This document shows, in pieces, positions 1 to 8,499 of a stretch of 64,000 nucleotides of DNA. This DNA comes from Parabacteroides sp. GTDB taxonomy: Bacteria > Bacteroidota > Bacteroidia > Bacteroidales > Tannerellaceae. Location: NCBI GenBank assembly GCA_019417325.1, contig DXVO01000019.1, positions 62,001 through 126,000 on the forward strand, read 5' to 3'. Made by a program: the position numbers and the translations under genes. The notes beneath the pieces were generated by a model. That model had not been told where the DNA came from and ran no database searches. It saw only the letters and a list, made by a program, of their open reading frames with translations. The first letter of the stretch is position 1, and every line of letters starts with the position of its first letter.

Positions 1-2
1 AA

Positions 3-1109
3 CGCAATGCCGTGAAATTCGGAGTAAAGGCTTGTGAAAAGGGCTTGCGCTACGACCTGACTGTTCCTTTTGCCCGTTTTGTGGTTCAGCATCGTAATGA
101 GATAACATTCCCGTTTAAGCGTTACCAGATACAGCCGGTTTGGCGTGCAGACCGTCCCCAGAAAGGACGTTATCGCGAATTCTATCAGTGCGACGGAGAT
201 GTGGTAGGTTCCGATTCGCTTATTAACGAAGTGGAATTAATCCAGATTATGGATGAAGTGTTCCGTCGTTTCGATATCCGTGTTTGCATCAAAATGAACA
301 ACCGTAAGATTCTTTCCGGTATTGCCGAAATTATAGGTGAAGCGGATAAGATTGTGGATATTACGGTGGCTATCGATAAATTGGATAAGATTGGATTGGA
401 TAACGTGAATGAAGAACTTCGTTCCAAAGGGCTTTCCGAAGATGCAATAGCCCGTTTACAGCCGATTATCATGCTGAGCGGTACGAACCGTGAGAAACTT
501 GCCGTACTGAAACAGGAGCTGAGTGCTTCGGAGGTTGCAGTGAAGGGCATAGAAGAAATGGAATTTATACTCGACCGTATAGATCTTCTGTCTCTGAATG
601 CAGAGTTGGAACTGGATTTGACACTGGCTCGCGGTTTAAATTATTATACGGGAGCAATTTTTGAAGTTAAAGCCTTGGATGTCCAGATAGGAAGCATTAC
701 TGGTGGCGGGCGCTATGATAACCTGACGGGTGTATTCGGCATGGATGGCGTATCCGGTGTCGGTATTTCTTTTGGTGCGGACCGTATCTTTGATGTACTG
801 AACCAATTGGATTTGTACCCGGCAGATTCTTTACTTACTACCCAGTTGTTGTTTGTTAATTTCGGGGAAAAAGAAGCGAATTATTTATTGCCTTTAATTT
901 CCAAAGTTCGTGCTGCCGGTATCCGTGCGGAATTGTATCCGGAATCTGCAAAAATGAAGAAACAGATGGGATATGCCGATACTAAGAAAATACCGTTTGT
1001 TGCTATCGTTGGTGAAACAGAAATGAACGAAGGCAAAATCAATCTGAAAAATATGCTGACAGGCGAGCAAAAGCCTGTTACTGTAGACGAATTGATCGAA
1101 CAATTTTAA
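3..1109 (+). CDS. hisS: Histidyl-tRNA synthetase, 5' end cut off by the window
   Basis: This enzyme charges tRNA-His with histidine in the cytoplasm. The frame is open from base 3, so the gene starts outside the window; the GTG at 12 is only an internal valine. Visible class II features are the RYDLTVPFARF segment near the window start, the RADRPQKGRYREFYQCD block (motif 2 region), the histidine-specific LARGLNYYTGAIFE loop, and the GGGRYDNL / GVGISFGADRI motif 3 region. The last 90 or so residues look like the anticodon-binding domain (LLFVNFG start, KMKKQMGYADTKKIPFVAIVG). About 90 N-terminal residues are probably missing compared with the usual 430-460. Identity is secure; the true start cannot be seen. 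Confidence 0.96.
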   Translation, partial: RNAVKFGVKACEKGLRYDLTVPFARFVVQHRNEITFPFKRYQIQPVWRADRPQKGRYREFYQCDGDVVGSDSLINEVELIQIMDEVFRRFDIRVCIKMNNRKILSGIAEIIGEADKIVDITVAIDKLDKIGLDNVNEELRSKGLSEDAIARLQPIIMLSGTNREKLAVLKQELSASEVAVKGIEEMEFILDRIDLLSLNAELELDLTLARGLNYYTGAIFEVKALDVQIGSITGGGRYDNLTGVFGMDGVSGVGISFGADRIFDVLNQLDLYPADSLLTTQLLFVNFGEKEANYLLPLISKVRAAGIRAELYPESAKMKKQMGYADTKKIPFVAIVGETEMNEGKINLKNMLTGEQKPVTVDELIEQF

Positions 1110-1110
1110 T

Positions 1111-1246
1111 GTGTCAAAAGTCTATATAAGGGAACGCAGAATTCGCAGACAGGGCGCAGATTCACGCAGACAATATTTTTCAATAAAGAATCTGCGTAAA
1201 TCTGCGTATTCTGTGCCATCAGCGTTCAGTAATAGCTTTTTGACAC
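1111..1246. repeat. 136-bp dispersed repeat rich in CGCAGA/TCTGCG, with terminal inverted repeats
   Basis: The element begins two bases after the hisS stop. Its ends are inverted copies: GTGTCAAAAG at 1111 and CTTTTTGACAC ending at 1246, with one extra T. The inside holds several CGCAGA and TCTGCG words that can pair with each other. The first 70 bases of its reverse complement match the last 71 bases of the window (63930-64000) in long blocks, so at least two copies exist in opposite orientation. It lies upstream of the GH30 start codon and should not be counted as coding, although that reading frame happens to be open through it. Confidence 0.85.
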
Positions 1247-1290
1247 TGCCTCATCATATAGACTTTTGTAATACCTGCTTTACTTATAAA

Positions 1291-2730
1291 ATGAATATCA
1301 TGAAAAAATCCTATTGTGTGTTTTTATTTGCAGGCTTGTTGAGCGCCTGTTCATTCAATCCCCGTGCTTCCTGGGTTACTACTACTGAAACTGCCCCTTG
1401 GCAAGAACAAACTGATTTGATTTCTGCCTCTGCTGATACGATAAAAACAATCGATGTTACAGTTTATATGGACAGGAAACAACAAGTAATAGATGGTTTC
1501 GGGGCGTGTTTTAATGAATTGGGGTGGATTTCTCTTAGCCGCTTGCAGCCTGTGGAGAGGGAGAAGATTATGGAAGAATTATTCTTCCCTGAGTATGGGG
1601 CTAATTTTACGATTTGCCGTATGCCGGTTGGCGCCAATGATTTTTCCCGGGATTGGTATTCATATAATGAAACGGATGGCGATTTTGAAATGAAGAATTT
1701 TACGATTGCCAATGACCAGCAAACGTTAATTCCTTTTATCCGGAATGCACAGAAATATAATTCGGATTTGCGTATCTGGGCTTCTCCCTGGTGTCCTCCT
1801 TCCTGGATGAAGTACAATAAACATTATGCTTCCGCTTATACCGGTGAGGCTTATGATGAAAAGTACCGTAACGGGCTTCCTGCGGATAAAGTGGGCCATG
1901 AAGGTACGGATATGTTTATTCAGGATTCTTTGTATTTACAGGCATATGCTCTATATTTCTCTAAGTTTATTACGGCTTATAAGGAACAGGGCATCGATAT
2001 TTTTGCCGTGATGCCTCAGAACGAATTTAATTCGGCTCAGATATTTCCCAGTTGTTGTTGGACTTCTTCCGCTTTAGCCAACTTTGTGGGTAAATACTTG
2101 GGACCGGCAATGAAGGATTTGGATGTAGATGTAATGTTCGGAACGATGGAGCGCGCCAATGAAGCGTTGGTCGATACCGTGTTGAATGATGCTTTAAGCA
2201 GTCAGTATGTAAGTGGTGTGGGGTTCCAATGGGCAGGAAAAGGAGCGATCGGCGGAATACATAAACGTTATCCGGATATGAAATTATATCAAACCGAACA
2301 GGAATGCGGAGATGGACGGAATGATTGGAACGGTGCGGTGTATTCCTGGAATTTGATGCGTCGTTATTTGGATAATGGGGCTTCTGCTTATATGTATTGG
2401 AATATTTCCCTGGAACAAGGTGGTATCAGTCGTTGGGGATGGGCGCAAAACTCGTTGGTTGTTGTCGATCCGGAAAATAAAACGTTCCGGTATACTCCGG
2501 AATATTATGTGATAAAGCATTTGAGCCATTACGTGCAACCCGGAGCTTATAAATTGGAAACAGAGGGAACGTACACGAATATGCTGGCTTTTAAGAATCC
2601 CGATGGAAGTATTATTATCGCTTTGGCAAATGAAGGGAATGAAGATAGAAGGATATCAATCCGGATCAGGGATAGAGTTTACCAGCCTTTGCTTGTAGGG
2701 CATTCCATATCGACAATCCGGATCGATTAG
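1291..2730 (+). CDS. GH30-family glycoside hydrolase lipoprotein
   Basis: Predicted glucosylceramidase-type (GH30) hydrolase, exported and lipid-anchored. From the ATG at 1291 (or 1300) the protein is about 479 residues and opens with a lipoprotein signal whose lipobox is LLSAC. The open frame reaches back to 1111 but runs through a non-coding repeat, so the later start is preferred. GH30 features are the VIDGFGACFNE start of the barrel, ICRMPVGANDFS, WASPWCPPSWMK, the MPQNE general acid/base and the LYQTEQECGD nucleophile glutamate, followed by a small beta domain. The family acts on beta-glucosides, beta-1,6-glucans or xylans; the substrate cannot be told from sequence. It is convergent with the lipoprotein gene on the other strand. 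Confidence 0.9.
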   Translation: MNIMKKSYCVFLFAGLLSACSFNPRASWVTTTETAPWQEQTDLISASADTIKTIDVTVYMDRKQQVIDGFGACFNELGWISLSRLQPVEREKIMEELFFPEYGANFTICRMPVGANDFSRDWYSYNETDGDFEMKNFTIANDQQTLIPFIRNAQKYNSDLRIWASPWCPPSWMKYNKHYASAYTGEAYDEKYRNGLPADKVGHEGTDMFIQDSLYLQAYALYFSKFITAYKEQGIDIFAVMPQNEFNSAQIFPSCCWTSSALANFVGKYLGPAMKDLDVDVMFGTMERANEALVDTVLNDALSSQYVSGVGFQWAGKGAIGGIHKRYPDMKLYQTEQECGDGRNDWNGAVYSWNLMRRYLDNGASAYMYWNISLEQGGISRWGWAQNSLVVVDPENKTFRYTPEYYVIKHLSHYVQPGAYKLETEGTYTNMLAFKNPDGSIIIALANEGNEDRRISIRIRDRVYQPLLVGHSISTIRID

Positions 2731-2751
2731 TTGTTTTTGAATATTAAAGTG

Positions 2752-4047
2752 CTATTCTATAATACGTATAGCGAGAGCAATACCCACATTAACAAGGAGA
2801 AAGTTCGGTTGGGTCAGTTCCTGAGGTAAACTTGCTATTGTTATTGTAGCTGTGTTAATCTCGTCATCCTGTAGTTCCATGCCAGGAGTTGCCTTTTTTG
2901 CTATCCATAAATTAGCTATGGGTTTGAATAGGCCTTTTTCATCTGTAAGATTAATATCTTCATCAAATATAACAGGAAATGTATCTGGTATTTTGCCATC
3001 CATAGATAGAGCTATTGCTTTTCTTGCCAGTTCAGAGTAAAAATCTGAACTGAAGCCATATTCAGCTAGTGTACCGCTTAAGTCGAGGTTATAGTCTTTT
3101 CTACTGTCGTATAATTTATTCACCTCAGTTGCTGATAATTCAATATTGAGCTTGATTAAATTCATACAATAAGTGACAGGCAAGTCTAAGCTTTTGCTTG
3201 TATTGCCGAAATCGATTAATTCGACTTTGGTATCGGATATGGCTTTCTTTACTTTATTCTCCAGTAGATCTTTCCATTTTTGGTTTTCTGTCTGTGGTGT
3301 GAATGAAATATAGTAGCTGCTATATACATTTGTCGTGTCGGCTGTTAGTTCGTCTTTGTTTACTGTTGTTTTTATTTCTGTAATAAATTCGCGATTGTAA
3401 TGCCATTCATCTCCATTGTCATTTTTATAGGCATTGATGTCGACAAACAGGATATACGGGTTTATAGCATTATCTGTTGAATAAATAGTTTGAACTTTGG
3501 AATATCCGAATACAGTACCTTCGTCTACTGTAGGAACAATTTCAACGGATATAGCAGATGAACTGACTTTGCGTGCAACACCGGTCGCATCCGTATAATT
3601 TGCAATAAATAGCAAATTGGCCAGGTTCCGGAAATTAGCCTCTCCTTTGGTTTGTATGGTTGCTACCCACTGCCCATCGAGAGTTTCTCCTCCGGTGTTT
3701 TTATCGGGTTCAATATTAGCTAATTCATAATAATCGGAAGAGGTGACATACGAGGCGCGGGTTTGCGCCTTAGTATCTGTTTTGTCAAAATAGAAATAAG
3801 TGTCGCTATTGCGTACGTCGAGTTCGACATTTTCTTTGGTTAACTCAATTCCGGAAGGATTCACACGGAAAGTGACCTGGAATTGGTTTCCTTTCACAAC
3901 CCTTACCGGTGTTTCGTCTAAAATGACAATACCGGAAGGTATCGGTTTTTGCAGGTTTTCTACATCGTCTTTCAGCTCCTTGTTGCAAGCGGAAAATAAA
4001 CTACAACTAAGCAGTAGCATTAATAAGTTTTTGCATGTCTGTTTCAT
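2752..4047 (-). CDS. Unknown lipoprotein, 431 aa
   Basis: A signal peptide ending in LFSAC marks it as a lipoprotein, likely on the cell surface or in the periplasm. A short charged segment (KELKDDVENLQKP) follows, then a beta-rich start (VVKGNQFQVTFRVNPSGIELT) that resembles an Ig-like or BACON-like fold. The rest is beta-rich with many Asp, Asn and Thr and no catalytic motif I recognise. It is a single gene, convergent with the GH30 lipoprotein, and divergent from groES. Surface adhesin or glycan-binding protein are possible, but neither is shown. I do not recognise the family. Confidence 0.8.
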   Translation of the reverse strand: MKQTCKNLLMLLLSCSLFSACNKELKDDVENLQKPIPSGIVILDETPVRVVKGNQFQVTFRVNPSGIELTKENVELDVRNSDTYFYFDKTDTKAQTRASYVTSSDYYELANIEPDKNTGGETLDGQWVATIQTKGEANFRNLANLLFIANYTDATGVARKVSSSAISVEIVPTVDEGTVFGYSKVQTIYSTDNAINPYILFVDINAYKNDNGDEWHYNREFITEIKTTVNKDELTADTTNVYSSYYISFTPQTENQKWKDLLENKVKKAISDTKVELIDFGNTSKSLDLPVTYCMNLIKLNIELSATEVNKLYDSRKDYNLDLSGTLAEYGFSSDFYSELARKAIALSMDGKIPDTFPVIFDEDINLTDEKGLFKPIANLWIAKKATPGMELQDDEINTATITIASLPQELTQPNFLLVNVGIALAIRIIE

Positions 4048-4399
4048 ACGTTTGTCGGTTTGTTTATTATTTGTTTAAAAGAGAAATTGAAAAGTCTTAT
4101 ACTTGGTATATCCATCATCTGTTTTATACTAAAATACTTACAATGTTATAAATATTTTTTCAGATGGCAAAAAAAGAGAGTCTTGGTTCCTTTCCTCCAG
4201 AACATCATAATCTGTCTATTTTTACATCTTATAAAGTCATCCTGTCAGTTGTGTCGGTTTGTCTGTTGGACAGCAGTGAAAAATTGGCAGTCTTTTGGAT
4301 TTGGACTGTTTTGGCACAGAATTCGTATAGATGTAAACGTCCGGTTGAGGCGGACAGTGAAAACAACAATATTATTAACATTTAAAAAATATATTAGAG
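4048..4399. other. Intergenic region upstream of groES (352 bp)
   Basis: This AT-rich stretch separates the unknown lipoprotein (leftward) from groES (rightward). It contains a 116-residue open frame at 4060-4410, which overlaps the groES start and has no family resemblance, so I treat it as chance. I looked for a CIRCE element (TTAGCACTC with its inverted copy) and saw none. No full TTTG / TAnnTTTG promoter pair is obvious; several TTTGG words lie between 4290 and 4320. The long leader is probably where heat control of groESL acts, but no known site can be named. Confidence 0.5.
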
Positions 4400-4669
4400 A
4401 TGAACATTAAACCATTAGCAGACAGAGTGCTGATTAAGCCAGCTGCAGCAGAAGAAAAAACACTTGGCGGAATCATTATACCTGATTCAGCAAAAGAAAA
4501 ACCTTTAAAAGGTGAAGTTGTTGCCGTAGGTAACGGAACAAAGGATGAAGAAATGGTTGTAAAGAACGGTGATACTGTATTGTATGGCAAATATGCCGGA
4601 ACAGAAATTGAACTGGAAGGTGAAAAATACCTGATCATGCGTCAATCTGATATTTTAGCTATCATCTAA
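4400..4669 (+). CDS. groES: Co-chaperonin GroES
   Basis: This 89-residue cap of the GroEL chaperonin forms a heptameric lid over the folding chamber. The sequence carries the family start (MNIKPLADRVLIKP), the mobile loop that contacts GroEL (around residues 18-33, with GGIIIPD) and the later VLYGKYAGTEI and YLIMRQSDILAII blocks. Its length is close to the usual 90-97. It is 39 bp ahead of groEL and almost certainly co-transcribed with it. Confidence 0.98.
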   Translation: MNIKPLADRVLIKPAAAEEKTLGGIIIPDSAKEKPLKGEVVAVGNGTKDEEMVVKNGDTVLYGKYAGTEIELEGEKYLIMRQSDILAII

Positions 4670-4708
4670 TTAATTTTTGAAACAATAAAAATAAAAGATA
4701 TTACCACT

Positions 4709-6346
4709 ATGGCAAAAGAAATTAAATACGATATGGATGCCCGCGACCTTCTGAAGAAAGGTGTGGATGAATTGGCTAACGCAGTAAAAGTAACATTAGG
4801 CCCGAAAGGACGTAATGTAATTATCGAAAAGAAATTTGGTGCACCTCACATTACAAAAGACGGTGTAACTGTTGCAAAAGAAGTTGAACTGACTTGCCCG
4901 TTCGAAAACATGGGTGCACAGTTGGTTAAGGAAGTTGCTTCTAAAACTAACGACAATGCAGGTGACGGTACAACTACTGCCACTGTATTGGCACAATCTA
5001 TTATCGGTGTTGGTTTGAAGAACGTTACAGCAGGAGCTAATCCTATGGACCTGAAACGTGGTATCGATAAAGCGGTTGCTAAAGTTGTAGAAAGTATCGC
5101 TGATCAGGCTGAAGAAGTAGGCGACAAATTCGAAAAAATTGAACATGTAGCTAAAATTTCAGCAAATGGTGACGAAGCTATCGGTAAACTGATTGCTGAA
5201 GCTATGCAGCGTGTAAAGAAAGAAGGCGTTATCACAGTTGAAGAAGCTAAAGGTACTGAAACTACAGTTGATGTAGTAGAAGGTATGCAATTCGACCGTG
5301 GTTACATCTCTCCGTATTTCGTAACAGATACAGAAAAGATGGAATGCCAGATGGAAAATCCGTATATCCTGATTTATGACAAGAAGATTTCTGTATTGAA
5401 AGACCTTCTGCCTATCCTTGAACCGGCAGTTCAGAGCGGCCGTCCTCTGTTGATTATTGCAGAAGATATCGATAGCGAAGCTTTGGCTACTTTGGTTGTA
5501 AACCGTTTGCGTGGTTCTTTGAAGATCTGTGCTGTTAAGGCTCCGGGCTTCGGCGACCGTCGTAAAGCTATGTTGGAAGATATCGCAGTTCTGACAGGTG
5601 GTGTTGTCATCTCTGAAGAAAAAGGCTTGAAATTGGAAGGTGCAACAATGGATATGCTGGGTACTGCAGAAAAGGTTACTGTTGATAAAGATACAACAAC
5701 TATCGTGGACGGTGCCGGCGACAAAGAAGCGATCCAGGCTCGTATCGGTCAGATCAAGACTCAGATTGAAAATACAACATCTGACTATGACAAAGAAAAA
5801 CTTCAGGAACGTCTGGCTAAAATGGCGGGTGGTGTTGCCGTACTGTATGTAGGTGCTCCTTCTGAAGTGGAAATGAAAGAAAAGAAAGACCGTGTTGACG
5901 ATGCTTTGCACGCAACTCGTGCTGCTATCGAAGAAGGTACTGTTCCTGGTGGTGGTGTTGCTTATATCCGTGCAATCGAAGTCTTGGAAAGTTTGAAAGG
6001 TGAAAACGAAGACGAAACAACAGGTATCGAAATTGTTAAACGTGCAATTGAAGAACCGTTGCGTCAGATTGTTGCCAATGCAGGAAAAGAAGGTGCAGTT
6101 GTTGTTCAGAAAGTAAAAGAAGGCAAAGGTGACTTCGGTTACAATGCTCGTCTGGACAAATACGAAAACCTTTGTGCTTCCGGTGTAATCGATCCGGCAA
6201 AAGTAACACGTGTAGCTTTGGAAAATGCAGCTTCTATCGCTGGTATGTTCCTGACTACAGAATGTGTAATTGCAGAAAAGAAAGAAGATGCTCCTGCAGC
6301 TCCTGCTATGAACCCGGGTATGGGTGGCATGGGTGGTATGATGTAA
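4709..6346 (+). CDS. groEL: Chaperonin GroEL
   Basis: The 545-residue subunit of the 14-mer chaperonin hydrolyses ATP to fold client proteins in the cytoplasm. It shows the full family pattern: VTLGPKGRNV near residue 30, the DGTTTATVLA nucleotide-binding loop near residue 86, apical-domain segments such as KAPGFGDRRKAMLEDIA, and the glycine-methionine C-terminal tail (GMGGMGGMM). Codon use looks like that of a highly expressed gene. It forms an operon with groES and ends in a clear terminator. Confidence 0.99.
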   Translation: MAKEIKYDMDARDLLKKGVDELANAVKVTLGPKGRNVIIEKKFGAPHITKDGVTVAKEVELTCPFENMGAQLVKEVASKTNDNAGDGTTTATVLAQSIIGVGLKNVTAGANPMDLKRGIDKAVAKVVESIADQAEEVGDKFEKIEHVAKISANGDEAIGKLIAEAMQRVKKEGVITVEEAKGTETTVDVVEGMQFDRGYISPYFVTDTEKMECQMENPYILIYDKKISVLKDLLPILEPAVQSGRPLLIIAEDIDSEALATLVVNRLRGSLKICAVKAPGFGDRRKAMLEDIAVLTGGVVISEEKGLKLEGATMDMLGTAEKVTVDKDTTTIVDGAGDKEAIQARIGQIKTQIENTTSDYDKEKLQERLAKMAGGVAVLYVGAPSEVEMKEKKDRVDDALHATRAAIEEGTVPGGGVAYIRAIEVLESLKGENEDETTGIEIVKRAIEEPLRQIVANAGKEGAVVVQKVKEGKGDFGYNARLDKYENLCASGVIDPAKVTRVALENAASIAGMFLTTECVIAEKKEDAPAAPAMNPGMGGMGGMM

Positions 6347-6367
6347 TTCTTTCCCTATATAAAGAAA

Positions 6368-6400
6368 AAGGTCGCTTTCGTAAGAAGGCGGCCTTTTTTT
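6368..6400 (+). terminator. Intrinsic terminator after groEL
   Basis: An 11-bp stem (AGGTCGCTTTC with GAAGGCGGCCT, two G-U pairs, short GTAA loop) is followed by a run of seven T residues. It sits about 20 bp past the groEL stop. Confidence 0.9.
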
Positions 6401-6462
6401 GTTTAAATATACAATTGATTATTAATTCAGGATAAGTAAAGAGATTGCCGTATATTTATCTG

Positions 6463-6470
6463 TATATTTG
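6463..6470 (+). promoter_or_regulatory. Possible -7 box for the 6493 gene
   Basis: TATATTTG matches the Bacteroides -7 consensus TAnnTTTG and lies 22 bp before the start codon. No good -33 TTTG is present at the right distance, so the call is tentative. Confidence 0.4.
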
Positions 6471-6492
6471 GAGCTATTGATATACAGAAGGA

Positions 6493-8100
6493 ATGCAGAA
6501 TAAAAGACATAAAATGAGTATATATATAACAATTCTATTATGGATTGTAATTCCGGTTTTGATACTTAATATAGTAACGTTGGTTTTTTCAAACGGTGAT
6601 ACATTGGGTGTTGTTCTTGTCGGACTTTACTCTTTGATGTTTGTATGTTGGGGCATATTTTTGGCATATAGTTTTTTACTTGGCTATAAGGCGGGTGAGG
6701 GAGCTGTGATTGCAATTCCTGTTTTATTGCTGATTGCGGGTATCTTTTTGAGGCAATCATCGGGTAGTTGGATTGAACCGGGTACTTTGTGGCGGCAATT
6801 TTTGTCTGGTGTAGTACTTTTCGGAGTGCTTCTGTCTGCCGGGCTATTATGCCGGTATGGTGTGAAAACCGGTGGATTTATTCATTTCGGCACGATTTTG
6901 GTATCTGTTGTAATCGGATTTATTTGTATTGTAATTTGTTTATCGCGGATGTGCGGAGCTTATTCGCCTCTTCCGGAAGAACTTTTTTGGAAAGATGCCT
7001 ACCCGAAAACTATAAAGAATGGGACAATCCTTTTTCATGATGCTAAAATGTATATAAATCCTTTTGACTCCCGGGTAATAGGTATCTTTCGTTTTAATGA
7101 CAGGGGTGAATATGTTGGTTTTAGCAGTAGCCGGTATGAATGCCATAAAATCCTAAATAGTGCATTTAAGGTAAATGATGAAATAAAGGCTTCAACGTGT
7201 GACTTTATTTATACGGGGTATGAGCCGTTGTTGAATGATTTTATGGCAGACTGCCGGGATGCGCTTTATGTGAAGGAAAAAGATTACTGTGTATTTCTAT
7301 ATACAAAAGAGGAGCTTTTGTACAGAAAAGAATTCGACTATCATAGTAATGGAATTGTCAAACAAGCGCGTTCCTATACATATGACCGGGAAACTGGTTT
7401 CCACATAGAGGAAGGGAAAACTATTGAATTTGATGAGCTTGGTTTTTGTGAAAATAACGGCTTGGTGAGATGGAATATAAATGATTTCCGGCAAACAGAT
7501 ACCGTGATAGCGATAGAGCGTCGTTATGGACAAGTATATAATCCTATTGTAACGGACAAAAAATATACGGTTTCCCAACAGGCTATAATCGATTCTTTTA
7601 TTACTGTTGAGAGCCGAACCGGAAATGTTGACTCTTTAAAAAAACAGGGTAGTTTGGCTGTTCCGCTTGATGAATATTATAAATTGGGAACGGTAAACGG
7701 ACATGTTATATCAGTACATATAAATACGGATAGTTACAAATGGCGAAATAGAGGTTTGTCTGGATTTACTCAGTTGAAAAACGTAGATCAGATGTATACT
7801 TTTGTAGATGCGCTGGAGTTGAGTAGTCTGGACACCGGGATGTGGAAGAGAATTGGCAAACAATCGTTGGTTGTAGGAGATGACGACGCATGTTATAGCT
7901 TTATGATAAAAGAGAATGCCAAAGGAGGCAAAGCGTTGGTTTTATATTTATTAGGAGATTATGCTGTTACGACAGACTCAAGGTTCAGCTTCCACTTAGA
8001 CCCTTCTATTCATAAAGATGTAGAGCTGCAAAAAAAGGCAAGAGAGTCATGGGATAAGATGATGAATATCTTTACTGTATATAAGGAAAAAGATAATTAA
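6493..8100 (+). CDS. Unknown membrane protein, 535 aa
   Basis: The N-terminal 150 or so residues contain about five hydrophobic segments (first at roughly residues 9-31, last at about 131-151). A soluble C-terminal region of about 380 residues follows. The soluble part is rich in aromatic residues and charge (for example IFRFNDRGEYVGF) and has no enzyme motif I recognise. The start at 6493 is well supported by AAGGA just upstream. The gene stands alone between the groEL terminator and tRNA-Leu. Its function is unknown; a sensory or cell-envelope role is only a guess from the topology. Confidence 0.75.
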   Translation: MQNKRHKMSIYITILLWIVIPVLILNIVTLVFSNGDTLGVVLVGLYSLMFVCWGIFLAYSFLLGYKAGEGAVIAIPVLLLIAGIFLRQSSGSWIEPGTLWRQFLSGVVLFGVLLSAGLLCRYGVKTGGFIHFGTILVSVVIGFICIVICLSRMCGAYSPLPEELFWKDAYPKTIKNGTILFHDAKMYINPFDSRVIGIFRFNDRGEYVGFSSSRYECHKILNSAFKVNDEIKASTCDFIYTGYEPLLNDFMADCRDALYVKEKDYCVFLYTKEELLYRKEFDYHSNGIVKQARSYTYDRETGFHIEEGKTIEFDELGFCENNGLVRWNINDFRQTDTVIAIERRYGQVYNPIVTDKKYTVSQQAIIDSFITVESRTGNVDSLKKQGSLAVPLDEYYKLGTVNGHVISVHINTDSYKWRNRGLSGFTQLKNVDQMYTFVDALELSSLDTGMWKRIGKQSLVVGDDDACYSFMIKENAKGGKALVLYLLGDYAVTTDSRFSFHLDPSIHKDVELQKKARESWDKMMNIFTVYKEKDN

Positions 8101-8132
8101 CAGGAGAAAGGCTATTCTTTTTTGTATAAGCA

Positions 8133-8163
8133 TTTGGTATTTCAAAAGAAATAGTTACTTTTG
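8133..8163 (+). promoter_or_regulatory. Bacteroides-type promoter for tRNA-Leu
   Basis: TTTG at 8133-8136, a 19-nt spacer and TACTTTTG at 8156-8163 match both consensus boxes. Transcription would start near 8170, about 35 bp before the tRNA. Confidence 0.75.
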
Positions 8164-8205
8164 CACCGCAATCAAGAGAGATTGTGATTTAGATAAAAAA
8201 TAAAT

Positions 8206-8287
8206 GCCCAGGTGGCGGAATTGGTAGACGCGCACGTTTCAGGTGCGTGTGTCGTAAGGCGTGCAGGTTCGAGTCCTGTTCTGGGCA
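8206..8287 (+). tRNA. tRNA-Leu, anticodon CAG
   Basis: The 82-nt cloverleaf has a 7-bp acceptor stem (GCCCAGG with TCTGGGC), the Leu-type D-arm (GGCGGAATTGGTAGACGC), anticodon loop TTCAGGT giving CAG, a long class II variable arm, and the T-loop GTTCGAGTC. CCA is not encoded. Confidence 0.97.
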
Positions 8288-8291
8288 CTTT

Positions 8292-8327
8292 AAAAACGGA
8301 TAATCAGTATGATTGTCCGTTTTTTTT
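8292..8327 (+). terminator. Terminator after tRNA-Leu
   Basis: ACGGATAATCA pairs with TGATTGTCCGT (one G-U pair) and is followed by eight T residues, a few bases after the tRNA end. Confidence 0.9.
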
Positions 8328-8415
8328 GTATATGCATACCGGAAAAGCTCTAAAATAGTAGAATAGTATATGTAAATCGTAAAATAGGTCACTGTTTCTG
8401 CCGTTTTTTAATCCT

Positions 8416-8423
8416 TATATTTG
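8416..8423 (+). promoter_or_regulatory. Possible -7 box for the GH38-like gene
   Basis: TATATTTG matches TAnnTTTG and leaves a leader of about 70 nt. A poor -33 (TGTT or TTTC near 8393-8398) lies upstream. Confidence 0.45.
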
Positions 8424-8499
8424 CCTGTAAATTTGTAATAGATGAATTATATAAACTTGTATAACAACAAGTCCGGATTAAAAATAGGAAGGATAAATT

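Noticed and set aside
4048..4399. CIRCE heat-shock operator or sigma-54 promoter before groES
   Set aside because: No CIRCE word pair is present. A TTGGCAC word near 4310 lacks a proper -12 partner at the right distance.
4060..4410. 116-aa open frame upstream of groES
   Set aside because: It overlaps the groES start, has no family resemblance and low-complexity composition; most of it is the groES leader.
5159..5911. 250-aa open frame antisense to groEL
   Set aside because: Codon-bias shadow of a highly expressed gene; the sense frame is certain and the antisense product looks like no protein family.
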